Positions 18,285-27,567 are shown, numbered from the stretch's first letter. The stretch: 64,000 nt of DNA from DASWLF01 sp963768765 (GCA_963768765.1 CAVYJK010000020.1:62001-126000); one strand, 5' to 3'. Numbers and translations are program-made. The notes: generated by a model not told the origin, from the sequence alone.

Positions 18285-19808
18285 TTAAGACGCGCTGACG
18301 ACAGGCTGGAATACGGCGTCAAATTCATCCAAAATGGCCTTCATCCTGGCATCGAGCTCCGGAGTGAACTCCTTCCGCTCCTTGATATCAGCCAGAACGT
18401 CGGAATATTTCGACTCCATGAAGCTGTAGAGCTGCTGTTCGTAAGACGTCAGCACGTCCAGCGGATACTTGTCCAGGAAGCCCCGGGTGCCGGCAAAGAT
18501 GATGCTCACCTGCTTCTCCATGGGCAGCGGCTGATACTGGGGCTGCTTCAGGACTTCCACCAGCCGGCTACCCCGGTTGAGCTGCTGCTGGGTGGCCTTG
18601 TCCAGCTCGGAGCCGAACTGGGCGAAGGCGGCCAGCTCCCGGTACTGGGCCATGTCCAAACGCAGCATGCCGGCCACCTGCTTCATGGCCTTCACCTGGG
18701 CGGCGCCGCCCACCCGGGAGACCGACAGACCCACGTTGATGGCGGGCCGGACACCGGAGAAGAACATACCCGGTTCCAGGTAGACCTGGCCGTCGGTGAT
18801 GGAAATGACGTTGGTGGGAATGTAGGCCGACACGTCACCCTGCTGGGTCTCGATGATGGGCAGCGCGGTCAGAGAACCGCCGCCCAACTCGTCGTTCAGC
18901 TTGGCGGCCCGCTCCAGCAAGCGGGAGTGGTTGTAGAAGATGTCACCGGGGTAGGCCTCACGTCCCGGCGGCCGCCTGAGCAGCAGCGAGATCTGCCGGT
19001 AGGCCTGGGCCTGCTTGGTCAGGTCGTCGTAGATGATCAGGGCGTGGCGGCCGGTATCCCGGTAGTACTCACCCATGGCGCAGCCGGCGAAGGCGGCGAC
19101 GTATTGCAGGGGGGCGGGCTCGGAGGCCGAGGCGTTGACCACGATGGTGTGCTTCATGGCGCCGTAGCGCTCCAGGGCATCCACCACCTGGGCCACGGTG
19201 GACTTTTTCTGACCCACGGCCACGTAGATACAGATGATCCCGGAATCCTTCTGGTTGATGATGGCATCGATGCAGAGGGCGGTTTTGCCGATCTGACGGT
19301 CGCCGATGATCAGCTCCCGCTGGCCCCGGCCCACGGGGGTCATGGCGTCGATGGCCTTATAGCCGGTGTAACAAGGCTCATTCACCGGCTGGCGTTCGAT
19401 GACGCCCGGGGCCTTGACCTCAATGCGGCGAAATTCCTTGGCATCGATGGGGCCCTTGCCGTCAATGGGGTTGCCCACGGGATCGACGACCCGACCGAGA
19501 ACTGCGTCGCCTACGGGCACCTGGGCGATGCGGCCGGTGCGTTTGACGATGTCGCCCTCTTTGATGTGAGTATCTTCACCCAGGATGGCGACGCCGACGT
19601 TGTCCTCTTCCAGGTTGAGGGCGAGGCCAAAGATGCCCCCGGGGAATTCCAGGAGTTCCATGGCCATGCACTTCTCAACCCCGTGGACCCGGGCGATGCC
19701 GTCGCCCACCGACAGGACGGTGCCGGTTTCGGCAACTTCCACTTTCGTTTCATAATCCCGGATCTGGGAGCGAATAATTTGGCTGATTTCCTCGGCTCTG
19801 ATTTCCAT
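18285..19808 (-). CDS. atpA: ATP synthase subunit alpha
   Basis: The regulatory nucleotide-binding subunit of the F1 hexamer. The 507 residues are intact: MEIRAEEISQIIRSQI at the N-terminus, Walker A GDRQIGKTALCID, the Walker B area ALIIYDDLTKQAQAYRQIS, and the conserved LLLRRPPGREAYPGD. The C-terminal domain ends near LKAILDEFDAVF-like sequence. The start codon follows the atpH stop immediately, suggesting coupling; the ribosome-binding site AAGGTGAGG lies within the end of atpH. Confidence 0.97.
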   Translation of the reverse strand: MEIRAEEISQIIRSQIRDYETKVEVAETGTVLSVGDGIARVHGVEKCMAMELLEFPGGIFGLALNLEEDNVGVAILGEDTHIKEGDIVKRTGRIAQVPVGDAVLGRVVDPVGNPIDGKGPIDAKEFRRIEVKAPGVIERQPVNEPCYTGYKAIDAMTPVGRGQRELIIGDRQIGKTALCIDAIINQKDSGIICIYVAVGQKKSTVAQVVDALERYGAMKHTIVVNASASEPAPLQYVAAFAGCAMGEYYRDTGRHALIIYDDLTKQAQAYRQISLLLRRPPGREAYPGDIFYNHSRLLERAAKLNDELGGGSLTALPIIETQQGDVSAYIPTNVISITDGQVYLEPGMFFSGVRPAINVGLSVSRVGGAAQVKAMKQVAGMLRLDMAQYRELAAFAQFGSELDKATQQQLNRGSRLVEVLKQPQYQPLPMEKQVSIIFAGTRGFLDKYPLDVLTSYEQQLYSFMESKYSDVLADIKERKEFTPELDARMKAILDEFDAVFQPVVSAS

Positions 19809-20362
19809 TTATAAAACCTCACCTTTTATTAAGGATTCTCTTAACGACTGGATCTGCGACCGCACGCTGCCGTCCAGCACCAAATCGCCCACCCGGGCTA
19901 CGATACCTCCCAGGATGGCGGGGTCTTCTTCCACTTCCATGACCACGGTGCTGCCGGTCAACTTCTCCAGGGTCTGGCGCAACCGCGCCTGGGTGGCGTC
20001 ATCCAGGGTAATGGCGGCTTTCACCCGGGCCCGGCTGACGTTTTCCACGGCGTCCACCAATTCTTGATACGCCTGGGCGACGCCGTCCAGGGCGCTCAAG
20101 ACGATGCTTGTCGAACAGGAGCTGCAGCAGGTTGGACACCATGGGAGGCATCTGTAAAAGTTCGATGATCCGGAGGAGGAGCTTCCTGCGATCCTCCCTT
20201 CCGTGGATGGGGTTGAGCAAGCGCGTCCTTAAGTTCCGGCTCCCGCTCCAGCAGGGCGGCGAACCCACTAAGCCCCTCCCCATACTCCTTGTACTTACCG
20301 TCTTCCTTGCCCAGGGTCAGCAAGGCTTTGGCATAGCGTCGGGCAACGGTCAGATCAATCAA
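19809..20362 (-). CDS. atpH: ATP synthase subunit delta (two frameshifts)
   Basis: The peripheral-stalk connector between F1 and the b subunits. It is read in three pieces: MIDLTVARRYAKALLTL up to ELKDAL; LNPIHGREDRRKLLLRII through LFDKHRL; and SALDGVAQAYQELVDAVENV to the end. Removing one base near 20219-20221 and one near 20100 gives a continuous 183-residue protein, the normal delta length. The start overlaps the atpF stop (ATGA) and the stop abuts atpA. As with atpD, two indels in an essential gene argue for sequencing error. Confidence 0.88.
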
Positions 20363-20970
20363 TGGGTTTTCACCACCTTCTTGAGATATTCCTCCACCAG
20401 ACCCTGCTGGTCGGCGGAGGTAGCTTTCTTTTTAATCAGGTCCATGGCCAGCTGGGTGGCCTGGTCCACCACTTCCTCTTTCAGGCTCTGGGCTGCCTTC
20501 TTGGTCTCCTGCTCGATGGAGACCTTGGCCATCTCCTTGATGCGTTCCGCCACCGCGTTGGCCTTATCCAGGATCTTGGCCTTTTCGTTTTCGCCTTCGG
20601 CCACGTACTGCCGGATAATCGCCTCATGCTCTTTGGCCACTTCGGCCAGCCGGGCTTCCGCTTCTTTCACCGCGGCCTGGGCCGCGGCCCGTTTGGCTTC
20701 CAGGTCTTCCAGGTTCTGGGCCACGTCCTGGGACCGCTTGGCGAAGAAGTTTTTGGCGGGTTTGGCCAACAGCTTGATGAGGATACCGGCGAAGACCACG
20801 AAGTTAACTGTGCGCCAGATGAGGTCCTGCACCTTGGCCGGATCCATGCCGCCATGGCCGCCGTGGGCGGCTTCCGAGGCCGCGGCGGCCCCCGCCAGCA
20901 GCAGGCCGGCGCCCAGGCCCAGGAAGGTGATCAGCGCCCTCAGCCAACCGGATGCACGTTCAGCTTTCAT
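20359..20970 (-). CDS. atpF: ATP synthase subunit b
   Basis: A membrane-anchored peripheral-stalk subunit. The 203 residues start at ATG 20968-20970, which overlaps the atpF' stop (ATGA); the much longer open frame upstream is only read-through of atpF' in another frame. The N-terminus has a hydrophobic segment (LITFLGLGAGLLLAGAAAA), possibly a signal, then DLIWRTVNFVVFAGILIKLLAKPAK, the usual membrane helix and hinge. A long charged coiled coil follows (QNLEDLEAKRAAAQAAVKEA and on). It pairs with the b' gene immediately upstream. Confidence 0.92.
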   Translation of the reverse strand: MKAERASGWLRALITFLGLGAGLLLAGAAAASEAAHGGHGGMDPAKVQDLIWRTVNFVVFAGILIKLLAKPAKNFFAKRSQDVAQNLEDLEAKRAAAQAAVKEAEARLAEVAKEHEAIIRQYVAEGENEKAKILDKANAVAERIKEMAKVSIEQETKKAAQSLKEEVVDQATQLAMDLIKKKATSADQQGLVEEYLKKVVKTH

Positions 20971-21395
20971 GAGAGCTCCCTCCCCAGGACTTTGGCCGCC
21001 AGAAGCTGGGCAAAAGACTGGGCCTGTTTCTTTAAAGACTCCCGGGCCTTGCCCATGTCCGCCTTGATCTTTTTCTCCACGCTGGCCCACTCCAGGTCCA
21101 CCTGCTGCTTGACTTCCTCCAGCAACGAGGCTTCCGCCTGGGACCCTTCCTGCTTCAAGGCTTCCCGCTGGCCGGCGCCATCGCGGCGGGCCGCGGCCAG
21201 CTTTTCCTTGATTTCGTCGCTCAGGCCTTGGCTTTCCAACTCCAGTCGGTTGGCCGCGGCTTCCTCTTCCAGGAGCCTGGCCTGGCGGTCCCTGATGGCC
21301 TTGCGGATGGGCCGGAACAGCACCAGGTTCAGGAGGAAGACCAGGAGCAGGAAATTGATGATTTGTGCAAACAAAGTCCAATCAGGTTCAATCAT
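20967..21395 (-). CDS. atpF': ATP synthase subunit b'
   Basis: A second b-type stalk subunit, giving a b/b' heterodimer as in many Desulfobacterota, cyanobacteria and alphaproteobacteria. The 142 residues begin MIEPDWTLFAQIINFLLLVF, a single membrane helix, followed by FRPIRKAIRDRQARLLEEE and a long coiled coil. It is first in the operon; a promoter is visible upstream at 21497-21525. No a (atpB) or c (atpE) gene is adjacent, so the Fo genes are elsewhere, as is common in Desulfobacterota. Confidence 0.92.
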   Translation of the reverse strand: MIEPDWTLFAQIINFLLLVFLLNLVLFRPIRKAIRDRQARLLEEEAAANRLELESQGLSDEIKEKLAAARRDGAGQREALKQEGSQAEASLLEEVKQQVDLEWASVEKKIKADMGKARESLKKQAQSFAQLLAAKVLGRELS

Positions 21396-21496
21396 TCCTG
21401 GCTGCCACCTCGTATTTTATTTGCTAGATCAGAAGCTTAACTAATTAAAGAGGTAATGCCCGAGGTTATGGTCATGTGTAACTTTTCACGAACCCC

Positions 21497-21525
21497 TTTT
21501 TAGCCTATTTTCAACGGCCTGTCAA
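21497..21525 (-). promoter_or_regulatory. Candidate atp operon promoter
   Basis: On the minus strand, a consensus TTGACA (21520-21525) is followed after 17 bp by TAAAAA (21497-21502). It lies about 100 bp upstream of the atpF' start and just after the rodA stop, in an A/T-rich stretch (TTTTTTTGAAAAAAATTTTT) that may act as an UP element. Confidence 0.6.
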
Positions 21526-21546
21526 AAATTTTTTTCAAAAAAATTT

Positions 21547-22647
21547 TTAGCCCCCGAAGAGGTACCGGCGCATGCGAATATTGAGCAAAAATCCCACCCC
21601 CAGGAGGGTGGTGATGAGGGAGGACCCGCCGTAACTGAACAGCGGCAGGGGGATGCCCACCACCGGCATAATCCCGGTGACCATGCAGAGGTTGATAAAA
21701 ATCTGCCAGAAGATCAGGGCGGTCACCCCCAGGGCCAGGAGCTGGCCGAAGCGCTCCTTGCAGTCCCGGGCCACCTGCAGGCCCCAGAGGGCCAATCCGG
21801 TGAACAAGAGCAGCAGCACCGCGGAGCCCACGAAGCCCCACTCCTCGGCAAAGACCGAAAAGACGAAGTCGGTGTGCTGCTCCGGCAGAAAATAGAGCTG
21901 GCTCTGGGTGCCCTGCAAGAACCCCTTGCCCCAGAACTGGCCGGAGCCCACCGCGATCATGGACTGGATGATGTGGTAGCCGGCTCCCAGGGGGTCCTTT
22001 TCCGGGTTGAGAAAGGTGAGCACCCGCAGCTTCTGATAGTCCTTGAGAAAGCCCCAGATAAACGGGGAGGCCAGCACCATGGTCAACGCTAAGGCCGCCA
22101 GGGTGCGCCAGTACACCCCCACGAAGAGAATCATGCTGGCGGCCACCAGGGTTACCAGGATGCCGGAGCCCAGGTCCGGCTGCTTGATGATGAGGGCCAC
22201 CGGCATCAGCACCAGGACCCCGGGAAAGAGCAGGTCCCGGAGGCGCATCTTCTCCAGGCGCGGCCGGCGGGTGAAGTAGGTGGCCAGCACCATGATGATG
22301 GCGATCTTGGCAAGCTCCGAGGGTTGGAAGGCAAAGGGGCCCAGCGGCAGCCAGCGCCGCGACCCGGAGACCATCTTGCCCGCCACCATCACCCCCACCA
22401 GCAGGAGCAGGCTCACCAGGTACAAGGGGTAGCCCAACTTCTCCAGGTGCCGGTAGTCGTAGAGCAGGGTCAGGAACATCAGGGCCAGGCCCACCGCCAG
22501 CCAGTAGAGCTGCTTGATGTAGAGCGCGGTGCCCTCCCCCCGGTTGTAGCCGGCGCTGTACAGGTTGACGATGCCCATGGCGGTGATGAGGAACACCCAC
22601 CCCAGGAGCAACCAATCAAAATTTTGGACTAAACGGCGGTCGAACAT
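21547..22647 (-). CDS. rodA: Rod shape-determining SEDS protein
   Basis: A SEDS-family peptidoglycan glycosyltransferase of the elongasome. The 366 residues begin MFDRRLVQNFDWLLLGWVFL and include about ten membrane helices, with family blocks GSRRWLPLGPFAFQPSELAK, KQPDLGSGILV, FWGKGFLQGTQSQLYFLPEQ (residues ~240-260) and the C-terminal PLPLFSYGGSS. I place the start at 22647; the frame stays open to 22896 but that part overlaps the methyltransferase gene. No mreBCD or pbp2 is in the window. The Asp in the KQPDLG loop, needed for glycosyltransfer, is present. Confidence 0.93.
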   Translation of the reverse strand: MFDRRLVQNFDWLLLGWVFLITAMGIVNLYSAGYNRGEGTALYIKQLYWLAVGLALMFLTLLYDYRHLEKLGYPLYLVSLLLLVGVMVAGKMVSGSRRWLPLGPFAFQPSELAKIAIIMVLATYFTRRPRLEKMRLRDLLFPGVLVLMPVALIIKQPDLGSGILVTLVAASMILFVGVYWRTLAALALTMVLASPFIWGFLKDYQKLRVLTFLNPEKDPLGAGYHIIQSMIAVGSGQFWGKGFLQGTQSQLYFLPEQHTDFVFSVFAEEWGFVGSAVLLLLFTGLALWGLQVARDCKERFGQLLALGVTALIFWQIFINLCMVTGIMPVVGIPLPLFSYGGSSLITTLLGVGFLLNIRMRRYLFGG

Positions 22648-22699
22648 ATCATTCCCGGCGATTGCCGCTTTTACGGAACTGAGCGCCCGGCAATGGACC

Positions 22700-23350
22700 C
22701 TATCCCAAGTCAACCGCGACGAAATAGTCACGGCTGATCCTTTCATAGGTAACCGGTTTGTCAGTGAGTTGAGCAAACAACTGGCGCAGTCTTTCCTCGG
22801 TAAAGAGGAACAGGTCGCAGCGGCGTTTATACCGCAACTTACGCTGCCAGGCCAAAAACCCCCCGTCTGCTGGAAAACTAAAAAAAGCCTTACCAACCGT
22901 GATCCTCAGGACCTTTTGGATCACCAACTCCGGCTCGCGGATGTACTCCATAAGCCCCATGACAATGGCGTAATCAAAGGTTTCGTCAACGGCGAGCTTC
23001 AGGAAATCGCCATACACGAAGCGACAGCGGTCCATAACTCCGGCCAGTTCCGCGTTTTTCTTGGCAATATCAATCATCCCTTGGGCGAAGTCGATCCCCA
23101 GCACCTGGGCCGCCCCGCGTTGGGCCAAGGCGATACCATAATGACCCGGACCGCAGCCCACGTCGATCACTTTCTTTCCCTGGATGGGATGGCACCCCTG
23201 CAACGTCTTTTCATACCGCAGCTTCATGCTTTTGCGGAACAATCTGTTGATAAGTCGGTTGACCAGGGTATTGCGCGTATTGTAAATCGCGTTGAAATCC
23301 CGGGCATAGGCATCGAAGAATTGGGAGGTTCGAATATTGGCGTCCGACAA
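22700..23350 (-). CDS. Class I SAM-dependent methyltransferase
   Basis: A Rossmann-fold methyltransferase of unknown substrate. In 216 residues the SAM-binding motif I is KKVIDVGCGPGHYGIALAQ, with an acidic motif II (VLGIDFAQGM) and YGDFLKLAVDETFDYAIVMG around motifs III-IV. The TTG start at 23348-23350 is preceded by GGGGAGGG and lies 3 nt after the deacetylase stop, so the two form a pair. Company with a cell-surface-type polysaccharide deacetylase and rodA suggests an envelope glycan or lipid substrate, but that is inference. Confidence 0.8.
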   Translation of the reverse strand: MSDANIRTSQFFDAYARDFNAIYNTRNTLVNRLINRLFRKSMKLRYEKTLQGCHPIQGKKVIDVGCGPGHYGIALAQRGAAQVLGIDFAQGMIDIAKKNAELAGVMDRCRFVYGDFLKLAVDETFDYAIVMGLMEYIREPELVIQKVLRITVGKAFFSFPADGGFLAWQRKLRYKRRCDLFLFTEERLRQLFAQLTDKPVTYERISRDYFVAVDLG

Positions 23351-23353
23351 GGC

Positions 23354-24211
23354 CTAGCCCTCCCCTTCCAGGAACTGACCATCGGCGGCTATGAACTGCG
23401 CAAAACTGGTTACCGGGAAATCACGCAGAATTTTTCGGAGCTTCCCCTCCATGGTGGACAAATTGATGTACGACTTGAACCGTCTTTTAAAATTCATGGG
23501 CAGACGAGGATGGTTGGGGTCTATTTCTCGAGGATGTACATAAAATACCACCGGTCTGCCCTCCTGCTCCACCGAACGGCCCATACGCTTGACCAAGAAA
23601 TAGGGAAACAACCGGAGGTAGCCGCCACCGAAGAAACAAATCCCCCGGCCCAGCACGTTTGCCAGGGTGATGGGGAATTCGAGGATGCGCCCGGCGGCGG
23701 TGGTTACCACGTAAGGCCCATAGCTGCCGCCCTTCATCCCGCCATGTTCCCGCACCGCAGGAAACACCGACGAGTCGTACCGGTAGCCGGCTTCCACCAG
23801 TTTATCAAAAAACCACGGCAATTCCTGGGTCACCGAAAAACCGGCAGAGCGGTAGCCGCTAATCGGCTCCCCCCAGATGTCTTCGAGCACCTGTTTTGAT
23901 TGCACGGCATCATCGTAAAACTCTCTGGGGCTCATTTGATAAACCAGACGATGAGCATAACCGTGTGAGGCGATTTCGTGTCCCCGTGAGCCGGCTTCTC
24001 GCACCAGGTTAGGAAACCGCCTGCCCACATATCCCAGAATAAAACAAGTTCCTATAACGTTGGCTTCGCTGAAGAGGTCCAGCAACTTCAGAAAATTCTT
24101 CTCCACATGAGAAGGAAGCGCATCCCATTCGCTTATCTGGGGAGCAGAAGGCACATCCAGGATGTGAAACCAGTCCTCCACATCAACGGAAAGAATGGAA
24201 TACATCGGCAC
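23354..24211 (-). CDS. Polysaccharide deacetylase (DUF3473-type)
   Basis: A NodB-fold deacetylase that removes acetyl groups from surface or exported polysaccharides. Metal-binding and catalytic parts are visible in 285 residues: SVDVEDWFH (Asp pair, ~residue 9), EIASHGYAHRLVY (His-x3-His, ~92), and VVFYVHPREID near residue 225. This version with the C-terminal extension resembles deacetylases found with exosortase and capsule loci. There is no signal peptide, as is usual for this group. GAGG lies 3-8 nt before the ATG. It is followed by the methyltransferase with a 3-nt gap and overlaps the tail of the recR frame. Confidence 0.85.
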   Translation of the reverse strand: MPMYSILSVDVEDWFHILDVPSAPQISEWDALPSHVEKNFLKLLDLFSEANVIGTCFILGYVGRRFPNLVREAGSRGHEIASHGYAHRLVYQMSPREFYDDAVQSKQVLEDIWGEPISGYRSAGFSVTQELPWFFDKLVEAGYRYDSSVFPAVREHGGMKGGSYGPYVVTTAAGRILEFPITLANVLGRGICFFGGGYLRLFPYFLVKRMGRSVEQEGRPVVFYVHPREIDPNHPRLPMNFKRRFKSYINLSTMEGKLRKILRDFPVTSFAQFIAADGQFLEGEG

Positions 24212-24918
24212 CTCAAAGGGTCAGGGCAGCCATACCGGAGCCGAGCCGAACCGGAGAGTTCCATGAACAGGCGCAGAGATCTCAAGATCTTCCCGGAGCA
24301 GGACTGGATGACTCGGCCTCCACCCGATGACTGCAACGCCTCCTTCAGGGTCTGGTGGTCGGCGTACTTGATGTCGCCCCCCATGGGCAGGCCGTAGGCT
24401 ATGCGGGTCACCTTCACCCCCAGGGGCTTGAGTTCCTGGGCCAGATAGGTGGTGGTGGTCTCTCCTTCCAGGCTGGGGTTTAGCGCCAGGATCACCTCCG
24501 TGACGCTCTCCGTCCGGATCCGGTCCAGCAGCTCCTTAAGGCGCAGATCGTCAGGCCCCACCCCTTCGATGGGGGACAGGACCCCCCCCAGGACGTGGTA
24601 TAGCCCCTTGAACCAGCCCACCCGTTCCAGGGCCAGCAGGTCCCCGGGCTCCGCCACCACCAGGATCTGCCCCTGGCGGCGGGCAGGATCGGCGCAGATA
24701 GGGCAGAATTCCTGATCGGCAAAGGCGAAACAGCGCCGGCAGAGCTTGATTTTCTCTTTCAGGTCGGCCAGGGCCCGGGACAGCTCCAAAACCTCGCCCG
24801 CGGGCGCCCTGAGCAGATACGTGGCCAGCCGCCCGGCGGTCTTCTCCCCCACGCCGGGGAGCTTGCTCATTGCTGTGATGACCCGCCGCAAGGCGGCAGG
24901 ATACGCGTTTCCCGCCAT
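24133..24918 (-). CDS. recR: Recombination mediator RecR (3' end uncertain)
   Basis: RecR works with RecO/RecF to load RecA on gapped DNA. It has the helix-hairpin-helix (LPGVGEKTAGRLATYLL), the four-cysteine zinc finger (CRRCFAFADQEFCPICADP) and a Toprim domain (ILVVAEPGDLLALE to GGDIKYAD). The start at ATG 24918 follows AAAGGAG. The family ends near residue 200; here after TLKEALQ the frame runs ~65 further residues with no family character and overlaps the deacetylase by 79 bp. A single-base indel near 24330 would end it normally. It follows ebfC across a GC-rich element. Confidence 0.9.
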   Translation of the reverse strand: MAGNAYPAALRRVITAMSKLPGVGEKTAGRLATYLLRAPAGEVLELSRALADLKEKIKLCRRCFAFADQEFCPICADPARRQGQILVVAEPGDLLALERVGWFKGLYHVLGGVLSPIEGVGPDDLRLKELLDRIRTESVTEVILALNPSLEGETTTTYLAQELKPLGVKVTRIAYGLPMGGDIKYADHQTLKEALQSSGGGRVIQSCSGKILRSLRLFMELSGSARLRYGCPDPLRCRCIPFFPLMWRTGFTSWMCLLLPR

Positions 24919-24934
24919 CTTCACTCCTTTGGAG

Positions 24935-25122
24935 GTGGGGGAGGGGGCAAAGGGCCGCAAACCCTTTCCCTTTCCCCCTCCCCCGCCCCCCCCAATCCCT
25001 TAAGGGCGCTTTATTAGCAGAAGAAGTCGGGGGCCTGACCCCGACTTCTTCTGCCCTTAAACGGGTTGGGAGGGGGTGTGGGGGGAGGGCAGGGATGAAA
25101 TCCCTGGCCATCCCCCCATATT
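24935..25122. repeat. GC-rich multi-hairpin intergenic element
   Basis: Member of the family at 9325 and 11385. A first stem GGTGGGGGAGGGGGCAAAGG pairs with CCTTTCCCCCTCCCCC; a perfect middle stem AGAAGAAGTCGGGG/CCCCGACTTCTTCT (25019-25052); and an outer stem GGGAGGGGGTGTGGGGGG with CCATCCCCCCA. It fills the ebfC-recR gap. Confidence 0.75.
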
Positions 25123-25125
25123 CTT

Positions 25126-25437
25126 TCAAAACAAACCGGGAATCTGCATCCCCCCGGTGAGTTTGCTCATCTCCTGGGCCATCATCTCCCGGGAGCGGTT
25201 CAGGGCCTCGTTCACCGCGGCCAGGATCAAATCCTGGAGCATCTCCACGTCCTCCGCCACCACCACCTCCGGGTCGATGCGCAGGCTCATTAGTTCCTGG
25301 CGGCCGTTGACCACGGCTTCCACCATGCCGCCGCCGGCCTGGGCGCTCACCGTGCGGTTGCCCAACTCTGATTGCATCTCCATCATCTTGGCCTGCAGCT
25401 TCTGGGCCTGCTTCATCATCTGGGTGAGGTTCTTCAC
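25126..25437 (-). CDS. ebfC: YbaB/EbfC nucleoid-associated protein
   Basis: A small DNA-binding dimer of the YbaB/EbfC family, commonly encoded between dnaX and recR. The 103 residues begin VKNLTQMMKQAQKLQAKMME and end GGMQIPGLF. I separate it from the long frame that joins it to dnaX: the GTG start (25435-25437) overlaps a TGA stop (25434-25436) that ends dnaX once one dnaX frameshift is corrected. The gene order dnaX-ebfC-recR is the conserved one. Confidence 0.92.
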   Translation of the reverse strand: MKNLTQMMKQAQKLQAKMMEMQSELGNRTVSAQAGGGMVEAVVNGRQELMSLRIDPEVVVAEDVEMLQDLILAAVNEALNRSREMMAQEMSKLTGGMQIPGLF

Positions 25438-27045
25438 TCGGGTTCCTCCTTGCCCGGCCCGGACGCCTGCCATTGGCCGCCAAAGATTTCCAGGGCTTGC
25501 TGTTGGAGTTTGGCCATGTCCAGGGGCTTGGGGGCGGCGGGGGCCTTCTTGCCGGCGGACTTGGGCTCCGGCGGCGACTATTTCCAGAGAATACTGGGGG
25601 CCGAAAAATTTCCGCACCAGCTCCTGCAAGCGGGCTTCGTGGCGGGGCGCCGCCGCGTTCCAGGTGCGCCCCGGGGCTAGCTGCAGGCAGTGATCCACCA
25701 TCCCCAGCAAGCGGCAGTTGGAGAGCTTGCCGGAGAGAGGCCCGCCTTCCGATTCCCGGACGTAACTTAAAAACGCCTGCCACTTCTCGTTCAGGTCCAC
25801 CTCCGGGGCCTCCACGGCGCTGGCCGCCGCCGGTGGCGCCGGGGCGGGGTCGGCGACTGCGAGGTCCGGCCGAGGTGCGGCGGCGACCAGATCCCCGGCC
25901 GTAAGGCGCGCCTCCAGGCTCTCCAGACGGCCGAGCCAGGCGGCCAGGGGGACCACGGGCTCCAGGTGAATAAGCCTGAGTAGCAAAACCTCCAGGGCCA
26001 GCCGGGCCTGGGGCGCCCGTTTGAGCTCTTCCTCCCCATTGAGGAGGACGCTGAGCAGATTATGCAAGTGTAGTGCCGGAGTTTGGCGCGCCAGGTTGAG
26101 GAGTTCATCCCACTCCGCGTCGGCCACCGGCGCCAGGTGCCGGGCCTCGGGGTAGAGGCCCGCCAAAAGCAGGTGCCGGGCATACAGCAGCAGATCCTGG
26201 TAAAACCTTCTCAAATCGTGGCCCTGGTTGTAAAGCTCCTCGATGAGGATTAGCAGGTCCGGCCCGTTACGGGCAACGATGGCCTTGAGGGCTTTAAGCA
26301 GCGCCCCCCGGTCCGTCACCCCCAGGATGCGGGCGATCTCTGCGGCGCTCACCGCCTCGCCCCCAAAGGTCACCACCTGGTCCAGGAATCCCTGGGCATC
26401 CCGCATGCTCCCTTCCGCGGCCCGGGCCACCAGGGCCAGGCCCTCGGGGTCCACCCTCCAGCCCTCCTGCTGGGCCAGTTTGCCCAGGTGGGCCTCGATG
26501 AGGCCGGTGGGGATGCGGCGGAAATCGTAGCGCTGGCAACGGGAGAGGATGGTCACCGGCACCTTGTGGGGCGCGGTGGTGGCCAGGATGAAGACCGCGT
26601 GGGCCGGCGGCTCTTCCAGGGTCTTCAACAGGGCGTTGAAAGCCGGATCGGTGAGCATGTGCGCTTCGTCGATGATGTAGACCTTGTAGGCGCCCTGGGC
26701 CGGCAGGTACTTGATCTTTTCCCGCAGGTCCCGCACCTCGTCGATGCCCCGGTTGGAGGCGCCGTCGATTTCCAGGACGTCCAGGGAAGAGCCCTTGGTG
26801 ATTTCGACGCAATTCTCACAGGTGTTGTCGGGGTGCGGGGTGGGGCCTGCGGCGCAGTTGAGGGCCTTGGCCACAATGCGGGCCACCGAGGTCTTGCCCA
26901 CCCCCCGGGGGCCGCTGAAGAGAAAGGCGTGGGCCACCCGGCCGGCGGCCAGGGCGTTCTGGAGCGTCCGGGTGATGGGCTCCTGGCCCACCACCTCCTC
27001 AAAGGTTTGGGGACGCCACTTGCGGGCTAAGACCTGGTATGCCAT
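25434..27045 (-). CDS. dnaX: DNA polymerase III gamma/tau (one frameshift)
   Basis: The clamp-loader ATPase of the replicase. The N-terminal AAA+ part is intact: RKWRPQTFEEVVGQEPITRT, Walker A GPRGVGKTSVARI, zinc module CAAGPTPHPDNTCENC, Walker B VYIIDEAHML, and sensor ATTAPHKVP. In the C-terminal region a single-base insertion near 25563-25580 (after SLEIVAAG) shifts the frame into ebfC; corrected, the protein reads EPKSAGKKAPAAPKPLDMAK and ends GKEEPE at 536 residues. There is no A-rich slippery heptamer at the shift, so programmed frameshifting is not supported. Confidence 0.93.
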
Positions 27046-27060
27046 GGGGTTTTAATATAG

Positions 27061-27567
27061 CTAACTCAAGTTTTGTAATTTTGAATGCACAAATTCTCTT
27101 AACGCTATAACTATATTTGCCTTTATAGCAAATTCCGGTTTTTTTCTACCAAATATACCCATAAAAAATATAGGGTCTAGCCATCCGGCAAATAGGGCTA
27201 ATAAAAAAGTATTTGTAAAACAAATTACCCCTTCTAGCCATCTGTTTAAATATAGCAATATTATGGCGACAATCCAACCAATAACCCTGGCAGTACCAAA
27301 TGAAACTGCAAAACTCTCAGACCCAAGGGGAAAATAAATTGCGTGACCGTATTGAAAAAGAATCTTCCAATAAGCTTCATTAGGCAGTTCATCATATAAT
27401 TGCTCTTTTAATTTTATCGTTATTTTTTTATAATTATAATATTCATTAATTAAACTCAGCATCAGTAATATCTGAATTATGAAAAAAGGCATCATGCCAT
27501 ATAATGGAAAGATAACCCAGATAATATAAAGGAATATGATTATTATGACGAATATTGTTATAGACAT
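27061..27567 (-). CDS. AT-rich membrane protein, unknown
   Basis: I do not recognise this family. The 168 residues contain about four hydrophobic segments: IFVIIIIFLYIIWVIFPLYG at the N-terminus, PFFIIQILLML, VIGWIVAIILLYL and CFTNTFLLALFAGWL. The gene is strikingly AT-rich with A/T-ending codons, unlike dnaX next door, which suggests recent acquisition. It sits between dnaX and a tRNA-Ser gene; tRNA genes are common insertion sites. No integrase or attachment repeat is visible. The ribosome-binding site GGAAG before ATG 27567 is modest. Confidence 0.65.
   Translation of the reverse strand: MSITIFVIIIIFLYIIWVIFPLYGMMPFFIIQILLMLSLINEYYNYKKITIKLKEQLYDELPNEAYWKILFQYGHAIYFPLGSESFAVSFGTARVIGWIVAIILLYLNRWLEGVICFTNTFLLALFAGWLDPIFFMGIFGRKKPEFAIKANIVIALREFVHSKLQNLS

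Noticed and set aside
25126..27045. DnaX-EbfC natural fusion or programmed frameshift
   Set aside because: The corrected frame gives a stop overlapping the ebfC start, and no slippery site with a downstream stem is seen.
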